Of a stretch of 16,133 bases of DNA, positions 16,082 through 16,133 are shown in pieces (position 1 is the first letter of the stretch; each line of letters starts with the position of its first letter). The notes beneath the pieces were generated by a model, which was not told the DNA's origin, searched no databases, and was given only the letters and a program-made list of their open reading frames with translations. The position numbers and the translations under genes were made by a program. Source of the stretch: an uncultured Oscillospiraceae bacterium (lineage in GTDB: Bacteria; Bacillota; Clostridia; Oscillospirales; Acutalibacteraceae); NCBI GenBank assembly GCA_902495835.1, contig CABUYS010000024.1, positions 1 to 16,133 on the forward strand, in the 5' to 3' direction.

Positions 16082-16110
16082 ATTATATAAAAAATCCAAT
16101 AAAATGTCTA
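16082..16110 (-). promoter_or_regulatory. Promoter of the 572-residue protein gene
   Basis: On the minus strand, a -35 TAGACA (16105-16110, five of six) and a perfect -10 TATAAT (16082-16087) are exactly 17 bp apart, with the transcription start about 25 bp before the GTG codon. This is among the best promoters in the window. Confidence 0.7.
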
Positions 16111-16133
16111 ATATTTATTATTAATCATGACCA

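Noticed and set aside
1..16133. CRISPR arrays, insertion sequences, riboswitches
   Set aside because: I saw no regularly spaced direct repeats, no transposase or integrase reading frame, and no recognisable riboswitch motif, including in the leader of corA.

Overview
The window is AT-rich bacterial DNA from a low-GC Gram-positive, most likely a member of the Clostridia. The grounds are the AddB-AddA recombination pair, strong GGAGG-type ribosome binding sites, TTG and GTG starts, consensus TTGACA/TATAAT-type promoters, and a Cache-HAMP-PP2C phosphatase of a kind common in clostridia. The genus cannot be told from the sequence alone.

Layout. (1) 1-7152: a tRNA-Pro gene on the minus strand with a near-perfect promoter, divergent from a two-gene operon, addB-addA, which encodes the helicase-nuclease for double-strand break repair. 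(2) 7153-10405: an accessory stretch of small, loosely packed genes: a 64-residue Sm/SH3-like protein, a GNAT acetyltransferase, a barnase-type ribonuclease with its barstar inhibitor, and a Phd-ParE type toxin-antitoxin pair. It includes a gene-free, very AT-rich gap of about 450 bp. (3) 10449-11725: tRNA-Leu(UAG) on the minus strand, which bounds the accessory stretch, then a divergent corA magnesium transporter gene. (4) 11736-14139: a membrane-anchored sensor phosphatase (Cache, HAMP, SpoIIE/RsbU-like PP2C). (5) 14140-16110: a strong bidirectional terminator and a convergent gene for a 572-residue, lysine-rich, mostly helical protein of unknown function with its own good promoter.

How the genes relate. 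addB and addA are 4 bp apart and their products form one complex. The ribonuclease and its inhibitor are coupled: the inhibitor's ribosome binding site overlaps the ribonuclease stop codon. The antitoxin and toxin genes overlap by 20 bp. The other genes appear to be single transcription units. The items most worth a second look are the barnase protein with a MuF-like cysteine/histidine motif at its N-terminus and no export signal, the unrecognised 572-residue protein, and the tRNA-Pro whose T-arm has several mismatches despite a consensus promoter.
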